Part shown: positions 56,611 through 63,852 of the stretch, piece by piece
Numbering within the stretch: position 1 is the stretch's first letter
How the letters are laid out: the number at the start of each line of letters is the position of its first letter
Source of the DNA: Helicobacter magdeburgensis
GTDB lineage: Bacteria; Campylobacterota; Campylobacteria; Campylobacterales; Helicobacteraceae
Assembly: GCF_000765825.2 (NCBI RefSeq)
Contig: NZ_JRPE02000002.1
Location: 1-64,000, forward strand
DNA length: 64,000 nt
Direction: 5' to 3'
Translations under genes and position numbers: made by a program
Notes under the pieces: model-generated
Told to the model about the DNA's origin: nothing
What the model saw: the letters and a program-made list of their open reading frames with translations, nothing else
The model's database searches: none

Positions 56611-57762
56611 TCAAGCTAAAAATTCTTCAGGGAACAATGAAGGTTCTTGGAACACTTTTGCCTTAGAACTTTTGCTCTTTTTAAGTGTGCTGAGAGGGGG
56701 AATCTGCCACTCATTTTTCTCTTGTGTTGATTTACTGAGAGCCTTGATTGCTATTTCCTTGTTTGGGCTCTGCAGTGATGAGCCCTGTATAAAAACATTG
56801 TCTTGCCTTTTGAAAGTAAAAATCCTTTCTTTCTTGTTGTAAGTTATACCCAAACCCTCTAACAACTCTCTGCTTTCTTCTATGCTGTTAATCACACGAT
56901 AATATTTTCTACTTTGTGTTTCTAAATCAAGAGGGCAACCGACAGATTCTAAAAGCTTGTCAAGCCCTATAGTTATTTCTTTGTGCGTAACAAAAAAGCG
57001 TATCATAGACTTTACAATACCGCTTTCACAGCTAAGTATTTCAGGCATAATGCTTTTATAGCATACGCTCATTTCTGTTTGATAAAATGCCACATAGCTA
57101 GGGTCAAATTCCAAAAAGAACATACCATTGCTCTCTGAGAACACAATACGGCGGATAATATTAAAGTCAAACGAGATGTTCCTTCTACCATTTTCGCTTT
57201 TAGATTGATACTTGATAACCGTGTCTCTTATCTGCTCTAGCATTGTTACGAGCCACTCAGTGTTTCTGCTTCCTTTTTTGTCTGAATAATACTCTAAGGC
57301 TTTATTTGCGTAAAAATAAACCTGAATAGAGCCATCAATTTGTGAGTAGCTTATCTTTTCAGCACAAATAATAGCACTATCTAAAATATCTCTATGCGTT
57401 TGTGTAAGTAAAACACGCCCACGCACAAATGCTTTTCCCCAAGGTGTGTCTAACTTTCTTACGCCTTTATTTTTCTTAAAATCAAGGTAGATGTCTGAAG
57501 TCTCACTCACTTTGGTTAATGGCACAAAAATAGGGATTCTGCACTCTGTCATCGTAGGAGCAAGTGAGTGAATCTTTTTTGCAACTTCAGGCAAATGCGA
57601 TACACTAGGTATCCTTGCGAATTTGCTTGGAGAATACTCAATGTCTTTTATCGCGTTTTTGATGATTGTTTCATCAATCTCATTGTTTTCCTCAATGCTG
57701 ATTGACTTTTTTTTGTCTAAGCAATTCAATCTTTTTAATCTCCTGTTTTTAAGGCACAACAA
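56611..57762 (-). CDS. Plasmid replication initiator-like protein
   Basis: A 383-codon frame; no ATG occurs early, so a TTG start is likely (the TTG at 57729 has AGGAG ten bases upstream, giving about 372 residues). The middle (TPWGKAFVRGRVLLTQTHRD, then ILDSAI) resembles initiator proteins of the RepA/TrfA type with a winged-helix body; iterons lie 2.2 kb upstream. It would bind the iterons and open the origin. Family assignment is by pattern and context. Confidence 0.6.
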   Translation of the reverse strand: MLCLKNRRLKRLNCLDKKKSISIEENNEIDETIIKNAIKDIEYSPSKFARIPSVSHLPEVAKKIHSLAPTMTECRIPIFVPLTKVSETSDIYLDFKKNKGVRKLDTPWGKAFVRGRVLLTQTHRDILDSAIICAEKISYSQIDGSIQVYFYANKALEYYSDKKGSRNTEWLVTMLEQIRDTVIKYQSKSENGRRNISFDFNIIRRIVFSESNGMFFLEFDPSYVAFYQTEMSVCYKSIMPEILSCESGIVKSMIRFFVTHKEITIGLDKLLESVGCPLDLETQSRKYYRVINSIEESRELLEGLGITYNKKERIFTFKRQDNVFIQGSSLQSPNKEIAIKALSKSTQEKNEWQIPPLSTLKKSKSSKAKVFQEPSLFPEEFLA

Positions 57763-57837
57763 AACTTAGCACTTATTTTGTGCTTTTGTGCTTTTAGGTT
57801 AATTCTCTTGCTTTTGCGAGATAGTAGCCAAAGAATC

Positions 57838-58353
57838 CTAACAAATCATTTGCACGCCTTCTTTTTTTGCAATCTCAAGGAAAGAATCTAACAAATCATA
57901 CGAAAAAAGCTCTTTATTTGGCTTATTTTTCGTTTTTATTTGACTAAGGCATATCTCACTATGGTTTGTTGCTTTTAAGCTCTTTTTGGTATGTTTTTTG
58001 AGCAAAGAATGAATAAATTTCAATCCATCTGAGAATACAAGTGTTTTCACTCTTGTTTCTAAGCCATAGCTAATAGGCTTGTTTCTTACTACGGCTGCAA
58101 AGTAGCCTTTGTCAATGTATTCTTGGTATGGCTGATTATTGCTCATCAAGATTCCTTCATTCCGCAAAAACGCATACAACCTGTTTTTATCCATTCCTTT
58201 AACGCCTAGAGCCTTAGCGGCTTCTTGCATGTCAAATGCTCTGTATGGTGTTTTTGCCATATCGTGAAAAAACTCCACAGCCTCTTTAGTTTCTTGGAGT
58301 TTCTTTTTGATAAGCTTGTTTTCTGCTTCTAGTGCCTTTAAATCCTGTGTCAT
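57838..58353 (-). CDS. Phage-antirepressor KilAC-domain protein
   Basis: A 171-residue protein. The core FDMQEAAKALGVKGMDKNRL then YAFLRNEGILM, YQEYIDKGYF and TRVKTLVFSDGLKFI is the KilAC/Ant C-terminal domain found in phage antirepressors. The first 30 residues are a coiled coil. On plasmids such proteins often act in control of replication or partition. GGAGGATTGACA precedes the ATG. Confidence 0.85.
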   Translation of the reverse strand: MTQDLKALEAENKLIKKKLQETKEAVEFFHDMAKTPYRAFDMQEAAKALGVKGMDKNRLYAFLRNEGILMSNNQPYQEYIDKGYFAAVVRNKPISYGLETRVKTLVFSDGLKFIHSLLKKHTKKSLKATNHSEICLSQIKTKNKPNKELFSYDLLDSFLEIAKKEGVQMIC

Positions 58354-58364
58354 TGTCAATCCTC

Positions 58365-59387
58365 CTAGCTTTCAAGCCACTTTTGGTAGGCTAAGTATGC
58401 TTGGCTTTCTCTAAAGTTTTCATTTGGAAAACGCAAGATTTGAAGCCAGCCTTGCATATAGCCAAACACCACATCAATCTTACCTTCTTGTATTTCAGAA
58501 ATCAAACGAGAAACCTTGATATTGAACTTTTTAGCAAGTGCTTCAGCATATTGAATATTCTCATAGACTTTTTCTATGAGTTCCAAACGCCTTTCATATC
58601 TTTCACTCTCTTTGTCGTGGATATAACCTAGCTTCAAAGAACCTTTACCTAAGCCAAAAAGCTCAATAGGAAAAGAATTGCCTTTGGGATCTGAATTGTA
58701 TTCCCAAGTTCTACGATATTGAATGTCGCCATTGCTATGTTCTATTTTCACAAGTGAAGTCAATCCTTTTAGCGACAAGCCTTTTTTCTTAGCCTTCTCA
58801 CAAGCTTGTTGGAAATCATCAGCGACAACAATCACACAATCCTTTTTCTCAAAGGCTTTGGCAATGTCTATTTTGTTGTAGTGTAGGTTTCCATACTCTC
58901 CTAGCTCTTTTGAAATTCCTGCATAGTCATACAAGTCTCTAGCAAATGATGTAGCTCGGAAACTAAATTTCATCTCACGCATTGGAGAAAACTCAAAAAG
59001 ATATTCTTTGCCATTAGGCTCTATAAAGCTAAAACAATCTTGACTCTTTTTAACAATGTCCCAATCCTCTTTCACAAGATGTGAGGTAGGTATGCTTGGT
59101 ATATTGAATATTGAAAAATGCGAACCAAGATGAATGCTTAAGTCTGCAAGAGTATAGCATTGATTTGGAATGCCTATTTGCGTAGCACCATAGGTTCGTT
59201 TGAATTTTTCTTTTTTGTTTTCTCGCATATAACATCTTAGTTTTGCTGTATGGGAGATTCTTGATTTAAGCTCATCTAGGAGAGCTTTTCTCTGCTCTCT
59301 AAAAGCTTCATACTCTTGCTGTAGCTTGTTATATTCTGCTAAAATCTTAGATGCTCTTTCATCTAAGTTCTGTCTTGATGTGCTCAT
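58365..59387 (-). CDS. Hypothetical protein next to origin
   Basis: A 340-residue soluble protein: a coiled N-terminal region (about 1-65), two compact domains and a C-terminal helical bundle (YIQYAEALAKKFNIKVSRLI as IQYAEALAKKFNIKVSRLIS). No family recognised. AGGAGAGGCACA precedes the ATG. It forms a unit with the genes on either side. Confidence 0.55.
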   Translation of the reverse strand: MSTSRQNLDERASKILAEYNKLQQEYEAFREQRKALLDELKSRISHTAKLRCYMRENKKEKFKRTYGATQIGIPNQCYTLADLSIHLGSHFSIFNIPSIPTSHLVKEDWDIVKKSQDCFSFIEPNGKEYLFEFSPMREMKFSFRATSFARDLYDYAGISKELGEYGNLHYNKIDIAKAFEKKDCVIVVADDFQQACEKAKKKGLSLKGLTSLVKIEHSNGDIQYRRTWEYNSDPKGNSFPIELFGLGKGSLKLGYIHDKESERYERRLELIEKVYENIQYAEALAKKFNIKVSRLISEIQEGKIDVVFGYMQGWLQILRFPNENFRESQAYLAYQKWLES

Positions 59388-59638
59388 TGTGCCTCTCCTT
59401 GTTTGATAAGGTTGCTGTCAAAGGAGAAGTTAGCTTTTAGCCCTTCTAGCTTAAGCCACTCCTCACTTGTGCCTTCTGTGAGCTCTGCTTCTAGCATTGC
59501 CTCCATAACGATTTCATTGCCTTTTTTGGCAATGTTCCTAAGAATAGAAATTGCGACTTGTGTGTCACCTTTGTTTTCTAGAATCTTTGCTGTTTCAAGT
59601 GCAAGCGAGATGATTTGATTAATTTCTGTAACTAACAC
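59384..59638 (-). CDS. Small helical protein
   Basis: An 84-residue helical acidic protein starting at GTG behind GGAG with six-base spacing. A longer frame would run through the promoter module. Its stop overlaps the next ATG by 4 bases. No family recognised. Confidence 0.55.
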   Translation of the reverse strand: MLVTEINQIISLALETAKILENKGDTQVAISILRNIAKKGNEIVMEAMLEAELTEGTSEEWLKLEGLKANFSFDSNLIKQGEAQ

Positions 59639-59670
59639 TGCAAACTCCTTAAGTGGTTTTTTGTGAATGT

Positions 59671-59699
59671 ATTGTGCCAAAAGGCTTAGGCTGTTTCAA
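59671..59699 (-). promoter_or_regulatory. Module-type promoter for the genes at 59384-56611
   Basis: -35 TTGAAA, 17 bases, -10 CACAAT, with the TATCAAAG element 30 bases upstream. The unit may include the initiator gene, linking replication to the module. Confidence 0.7.
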
Positions 59700-59718
59700 A
59701 TGAGATTTTTTTGAGAGT

Positions 59719-59751
59719 AGAAGGCTGAATAGCTTCCTTCTTTGATAGCAA
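59719..59751 (-). terminator. Hairpin (TATCAAAG element) before promoter
   Basis: GAAGG-ct and AGCTTCCTTCT form an imperfect inverted repeat followed by TTTGATAGC; the same element occurs elsewhere in the window. Confidence 0.35.
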
Positions 59752-59799
59752 AAAATATCAAGTCAAATGGAAGGTTGTGTTGGAAAATGTTCGCGCGTG

Positions 59800-59985
59800 C
59801 ATTTTCTTATAAAACACTTATAAATAAAATATTGAATTTGATTAACTTATAAAGAAACTTATAAAAGAAACATATTATATATATTAATGACAAGTGGGGT
59901 TGCTTCACAAAATGGTGTCAAAAACTTCACAAAATGGTGTCAGTGATTCACAAAATGGTGTCACAACCTTCACAAAATGGTGTCA
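59800..59985. promoter_or_regulatory. Iteron origin of replication (oriV candidate)
   Basis: Four exact copies of TTCACAAAATGGTGTCA start at 59904, 59926, 59947 and 59969, a spacing of 21-22 bases (two DNA turns), typical of initiator-binding iterons. To the left an AT-rich stretch with four ACTTATAAA-type repeats could be the unwinding element. Confidence 0.8.
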
Positions 59986-60109
59986 AAAACACTAAAAAAT
60001 GGCAAAAAATGTGGTTTTTGAAAAGGCGGATTTTTTCTTTGGCTGAAATTCTACTGAAAATTTAGCACCAAAGTTTGTTAGTGCTAGGCATATTTTTTTG
60101 TGAATCATT

Positions 60110-60139
60110 ATTGACTCTGTTAATCTTTTTCAGCTAAGA
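60110..60139 (+). promoter_or_regulatory. Plus-strand promoter of the long leader
   Basis: TTGACT, 18 bases, TAAGAT, upstream of a 450-base leader without a gene. Confidence 0.55.
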
Positions 60140-60598
60140 TCCAACCATAAATTTTTTATCTCAATTCTTTTTAAGAATTAGATCTATCGCCTTTCGCATT
60201 GCAAAGCGCGTTCCGTTCATTAGAAGCGGTAAAACATGCCAAGTAGCAACCCATTTTGCACTAAGTGCAATCTTGTCTCATCAACAAGTTTAGGGCAAAG
60301 GTGTAGGAAAACCTACGAGCTACTCAGAAGTAAGACTTTAAAAAGTCTTACACACTACAAGATGATTCCTTGTAGGCATAAGGGTTTTTATGCCCTTTTT
60401 TTTCGGTAAGTATCTTCCATAAAGGAGATTTGCTCTGTGTATTACAAACACACTACACAGGTATTGTATCTCCTTGGGAGATACTCTATTACAGCAAAAA
60501 AAAATCTCCTTTCTGGAAGGTATTTACCTTCTCGCCTTCTACTTCGGTAGCGACAAAATTTTTAAATGACTGATGGCAAAGTCGAACAAGGAGATTGC
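60140..60598 (+). ncRNA. Long multi-hairpin leader
   Basis: No ORF of note. Consecutive hairpins: GTAGGaaaaCCTAC, TAAGACTTTaaAAAGTCTTA, GGCATAagggttttTATGCC, TCTCCttGGGAGA and GAAGGTAtttACCTTC, then AAGGAG before the start codon. Either a stable regulatory RNA or a structured control leader. Confidence 0.5.
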
Positions 60599-61108
60599 AT
60601 GAACGCAACAAAAATTACAAGGACATACGGTAGTGAGCGTGCTCTAGGAGATATTATTCTCAATAAAGAGAATAATAGTGTGTTCAGCACGCTAGATTTT
60701 GGATTTTTTGGCTCGGTTACTATCGGGCTAACAAAAGACAAAGAAAATGGTGGCTACACCATTACAAAATCGTATAAGACCAAGGACGGTCAGTTAGCGA
60801 GTTTTAATCTGGGGAAGACTTTCCCGGTTAAAGACAAAAATGGTAATGTCGTAGAAGGTATTACCCAAGGGCTCTTTGGCTTGTTAAGAGAGTATGATTC
60901 TGCAACGCAGAAGACTCTCACCAAAAATAACGATGGGCTGCAACTAACAACCCATCGTTTGAAAGAGCCAAAACAGCTCGGGGACACCAACTTTATGAAA
61001 GTTGGCTGGATAACAGGGAAATTTTGTGTCGAAAAGACACAAGATTCTGCTGCTGAACCAGTAGAAACCCCAACAATAGAAATTTCAGACGAAGACATTC
61101 CGTTCTAG
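60599..61108 (+). CDS. Protein with SSB-like C-terminal tail
   Basis: A 169-residue protein. A beta-rich body (STLDFGFFGSVTIGL, GGYTITKSY, ASFNLGKTFPV) and an acidic linker end in ISDEDIPF, almost the DDDIPF tip by which single-stranded DNA-binding proteins recruit partner enzymes. It is probably a ssDNA-binding protein or a mimic that competes for such partners; no standard OB-fold SSB match was seen. The ATG behind AAGGAG is preferred to an earlier one in the leader. Confidence 0.7.
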   Translation: MNATKITRTYGSERALGDIILNKENNSVFSTLDFGFFGSVTIGLTKDKENGGYTITKSYKTKDGQLASFNLGKTFPVKDKNGNVVEGITQGLFGLLREYDSATQKTLTKNNDGLQLTTHRLKEPKQLGDTNFMKVGWITGKFCVEKTQDSAAEPVETPTIEISDEDIPF

Positions 61109-61307
61109 TCTGTAATTTCCATACTCCACAAAAAAACAATCCCTCAAAATTATTTTCATAAATACTTTTGTTAATCGCCTTCATTGGCGAGGATTGCTTG
61201 TGGAAAAATTTATTCCCAAAAGGGCACAATTTTACTATGCCCTTTGGGGTGTAGGTGTCTTTTTTGGAGTAAAAACTCTAAAACAAAAAAAAAAAAAAGG
61301 AGACACC
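61109..61307 (+). ncRNA. Structured 5' leader (two-hairpin family), copy E
   Basis: An outer CCACAA...CAATCC/GGATTG...TTGTGG stem is followed by ATTCCCA, AAAGGGCA/TGCCCTTT, GGGG and GGAGT-aaaa-ACTC, then an A-tract and the ribosome site. It fits the family consensus. Confidence 0.55.
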
Positions 61308-61436
61308 ATGAAAGTGTTAAAAAGAGATTCCGCCATACAGGCGAATTTCAAACGGGAGATTTCGTTACAAACACGCATCGTGCGTGATAGAACGAAATAT
61401 ACTCGCAAAATTAAACACAAAATTCGCTACGCGTAG
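61308..61436 (+). CDS. 42-residue basic peptide
   Basis: MKVLKRDSAIQANFKRE continuing with many Arg/Lys, no hydrophobic segment. AAAAGGAG lies 7 bases before the ATG, so it is likely expressed. Basic peptides of this kind may bind RNA or DNA. A longer open frame extends to the left without a ribosome site. Confidence 0.6.
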   Translation: MKVLKRDSAIQANFKREISLQTRIVRDRTKYTRKIKHKIRYA

Positions 61437-61574
61437 TGGTTTTGTGTCAGCATAAGTTGGCTTTCTAATCTTTGCAAAAGGGTTAGTTAGCCTGTAGTTC
61501 CGCGAGGGAGAAACATATTTTCCCTTGTGGAGATATGACACCTCTTTAGCGTGATTGACACTGGGAGGTGTTGT
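61437..61574 (+). ncRNA. Leader that hides the ribosome site
   Basis: Hairpins GGCT..CTAA/TTAG..AGCC and AGGGAgaa/ttTCCCT are followed by ACACCTC, which pairs perfectly with the ribosome site GGAGGTGT 25 bases later, just before ATG. The start is closed unless the stem opens: a switch-like translation control. Confidence 0.6.
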
Positions 61575-61991
61575 ATGAATCTAGTGGAAAAAGTAGCTAA
61601 AAAATTGGCTACAAATTTGGCTAAAAAAGAAGCCAAAAAATCTGGGAAGGCAGAGAATCTTTGTTTTGCACTTATATTTGGACAAGTGAGTAGAGGTATT
61701 AATGCTTCTGCACACTTTATTCAAAGAGTGCAACAAAGATTTGAAGCGCAGGAGGAAGAGGAGTTGAGCGGAGCAATAGCAAGAGCTGTTAGAGCCACTC
61801 AACCTATGGAACAAGGCGGAAATGATATTGCAAAGCCGCAAAAATACTACGATGATATGACAAATATCATTGTTGTATTAGAGCGTGCGGGGCAATTTGG
61901 GGCAAGTCTTGTGACAACCTACAAAAGGGGGCAAGAAAATCTCATCTCTGATGATGAATTTTTTGCCCTTCAATCAAGGGGGCTTATATGA
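61575..61991 (+). CDS. Hypothetical protein
   Basis: A 138-residue basic-then-acidic soluble protein (MNLVEKVAKKLATNLAKKEA...). The start is taken behind GGAGGTGTTGT. No family recognised. Its stop overlaps the next ATG. Confidence 0.6.
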   Translation: MNLVEKVAKKLATNLAKKEAKKSGKAENLCFALIFGQVSRGINASAHFIQRVQQRFEAQEEEELSGAIARAVRATQPMEQGGNDIAKPQKYYDDMTNIIVVLERAGQFGASLVTTYKRGQENLISDDEFFALQSRGLI

Positions 61992-62182
61992 GTTTCCTTG
62001 AAATTATAGGGATTGTAGCCTCAACCTACTTGATTATGGGGCTTATACTTAGTGCTTTTAGCATTAAGTATGCGCTTCACAGATTTAAGGGGAAGATAGG
62101 ATTTATCCGCTTCCTCAATTTCATAATCTCACAGCCATTAATTTGGCTTGAGGAGATTATTCAAGGCTTGAAAAAGCCTTAG
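61988..62182 (+). CDS. Small membrane protein
   Basis: A 64-residue protein with a hydrophobic N-terminal segment (about 3-25) and an amphipathic C-terminal half. ATG overlaps the preceding stop (ATGA). Two hairpins (AAGGCttgaaaaaGCCTT and GCACttcgGTGC) overlap and follow its end. Confidence 0.6.
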   Translation: MSFLEIIGIVASTYLIMGLILSAFSIKYALHRFKGKIGFIRFLNFIISQPLIWLEEIIQGLKKP

Positions 62183-62193
62183 CACTTCGGTGC
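62164..62193 (+). terminator. Twin hairpins at the end of the gene at 61988
   Basis: AAGGCTT-gaaa-AAGCCTT, then GCAC-ttcg-GTGC. A stable UUCG-type tetraloop stem; no long T-run. Confidence 0.45.
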
Positions 62194-62399
62194 AATTTAT
62201 TCCCAAGAGGGCTTAAGCTTTATGTCCTCTGGGACAAGAGCCTTCTTTGGAGTAGAAATACTTCCGGATTCAGTTTTTTTTAGTCTCGCAAGGACATTTT
62301 TTTCTATTGTCCTTGTGGGCGGTGGAATCCTTGCGGAATGTTCCTATTCGTTGGAGAACGAATAGTTGATTCTGCTAGAAGGCAGAGAAAGGACATATT
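62183..62399 (+). ncRNA. Structured 5' leader (two-hairpin family), copy F
   Basis: ATTCCCAA, a GAGGGC/GTCCTC stem with one mismatch, TGGGA, TTTGGAGTA-gaaa-TACTTCC, then AAGGACA/TGTCCTT and the strong CTATTCGTT-ggag-AACGAATAG hairpin before the ribosome site AAAGGAC. Confidence 0.55.
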
Positions 62400-62732
62400 A
62401 TGTCAGCAACTCAAAATTTTGAATTAGACCTCTTTAAAGGGGAATTTAGTGGATTTCAGGGTTATATGGAGGCTCATACTGAGTATGGGACTCTCGTGAG
62501 CCTAGATAAGCTCGGTGATAAGTTTATTGTCACTGAGTATGAAAGCGGAGAAGACGACTATTCAGTTGTCTTCGATAGTTTTGCTGAGGCGCATATTGCG
62601 TTTCGACATTGGGTGATAAACATCACCGAAGAAATAGAACTAAAAGAAGATGGGAGCATAGGTCACTATCCCCGTCCAAAAACTGAAGAAATTCAAGCAG
62701 GGGCAACTCTGTTTGACTTTTTCGGAATTTAA
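62400..62732 (+). CDS. Hypothetical acidic protein
   Basis: A 110-residue acidic protein (MSATQNFELDLFKGEF...). AAAGGA precedes the ATG. The C-terminus ATLFDFFGI is hydrophobic. No family recognised. Confidence 0.6.
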   Translation: MSATQNFELDLFKGEFSGFQGYMEAHTEYGTLVSLDKLGDKFIVTEYESGEDDYSVVFDSFAEAHIAFRHWVINITEEIELKEDGSIGHYPRPKTEEIQAGATLFDFFGI

Positions 62733-62909
62733 CTCCAAACCACTTAAACCACGCTTGTCGTGGTTTAAAATGTTCCAACAAGGGATTATTAAACATAAGT
62801 CCCTTGTGGGGCTTTCTTGTTTAATCAATCCCTTTATGGAGTATTTTTTACTCTGGTGTCAGTTTAGGACCCGAAAGGGAATTGATAGAAACAAAAAAAG
62901 GAGTTTCAG
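62733..62909 (+). ncRNA. Structured 5' leader (two-hairpin family), copy G
   Basis: A 10-bp hairpin TTAAACCACG-cttgt-CGTGGTTTAA, then GTTCCAACA, AAGGGA/TCCCTT, TGTGGGG and TATGGAGT-attttt-ACTC, followed by AAAAAGGAG. It fits the family. Confidence 0.55.
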
Positions 62910-63362
62910 ATGAAATTAACCGTAAAACTTGTTGAAGAACTCAACAGCTGTTATGGGTCAGATCTAATAAGCTTTTCAGTAGAAAAAGGGGCAACTCTTT
63001 TCTACAAAGGGCTTTTAAAATCGTTTATCGAAAAACATTCGATAAGTGATTCTGAGGGATTTCAAAAAGCCTCTCCGTGCTTTTTGGAAGAAATGAGGGA
63101 AGCCTGCGATGTTATCGTTGGCTGGAATGAAAAAAAAGCAAATAAAATATGGTGGGAATACGATAACCATGGCATTTTTCTTAAAACTTGCCATGCTTAT
63201 GAACCCCTATATGTATTCTATTTTGGGGACCATTTTGTAGACCCTGTGAGCATTTTGCGAGAAGAAGGAAAGGTTTCTTTTGAAATCTTCATCGACAATA
63301 TCGCAGCTTGGGAGCGAGAGTGGGAAGCAGAACTAGAACAAATGGAGGATTCAGATGAATAG
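62910..63362 (+). CDS. Hypothetical protein, tandem paralog 1
   Basis: A 150-residue acidic, aromatic-rich protein (MKLTVKLVEELNSCYG...). The start and end match those of the next gene (LFYKGLLKSFIEKHSIS and GKVSFEIFIDNIAAWE). Function unknown. AAAAGGAG precedes the ATG. Confidence 0.65.
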   Translation: MKLTVKLVEELNSCYGSDLISFSVEKGATLFYKGLLKSFIEKHSISDSEGFQKASPCFLEEMREACDVIVGWNEKKANKIWWEYDNHGIFLKTCHAYEPLYVFYFGDHFVDPVSILREEGKVSFEIFIDNIAAWEREWEAELEQMEDSDE

Positions 63363-63813
63363 AAACAAATTAAAAAAAACAACTCTTAATGAGTTGAACA
63401 AATTTTATTCAAGAGAGTGGATTACCTTTAGTGACAAGGGTTTAACCTTGCACTATAAGGGCGATTTAAAAAAGTTCATTGAGGAGAATGAAATTTCTTC
63501 CGAAATGGATTTTGATAGAAAATTTGGGGACTTCAGAGATGAAGTTCTCATTAAAAATGGGCTAGATGCCATTTCATTCTGTATGGATAACGATAGATTG
63601 TATCCATATCACTTTGGAATGACAAATGCCCCACTATTTGGAATTGAAGGCTGTTTAGGCGTAGAAGATATGCCTGTAAAGCATGCTTTCTTGTTTTTCA
63701 ACCGCTATCAGGTGGTTGATTGGCTAGAGGAGCTTGTAAAAAGTGGCGAAGTCACTTTCGAAACCTTTATGGATAACACAGAGGCATACGAAGCTTCACT
63801 AGATTCTGAATAA
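63355..63813 (+). CDS. Hypothetical protein, tandem paralog 2
   Basis: A 152-residue protein with LHYKGDLKKFIEENEISSE and GEVTFETFMDNTEAYE, a tandem paralog of the gene at 62910. It overlaps that gene by 8 bases. The middle regions have diverged. No family recognised. Confidence 0.65.
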   Translation: MNRNKLKKTTLNELNKFYSREWITFSDKGLTLHYKGDLKKFIEENEISSEMDFDRKFGDFRDEVLIKNGLDAISFCMDNDRLYPYHFGMTNAPLFGIEGCLGVEDMPVKHAFLFFNRYQVVDWLEELVKSGEVTFETFMDNTEAYEASLDSE

Positions 63814-63852
63814 GGGGATTAGCCTACAAGATAGCACAAAAAAAGGAGTGCA

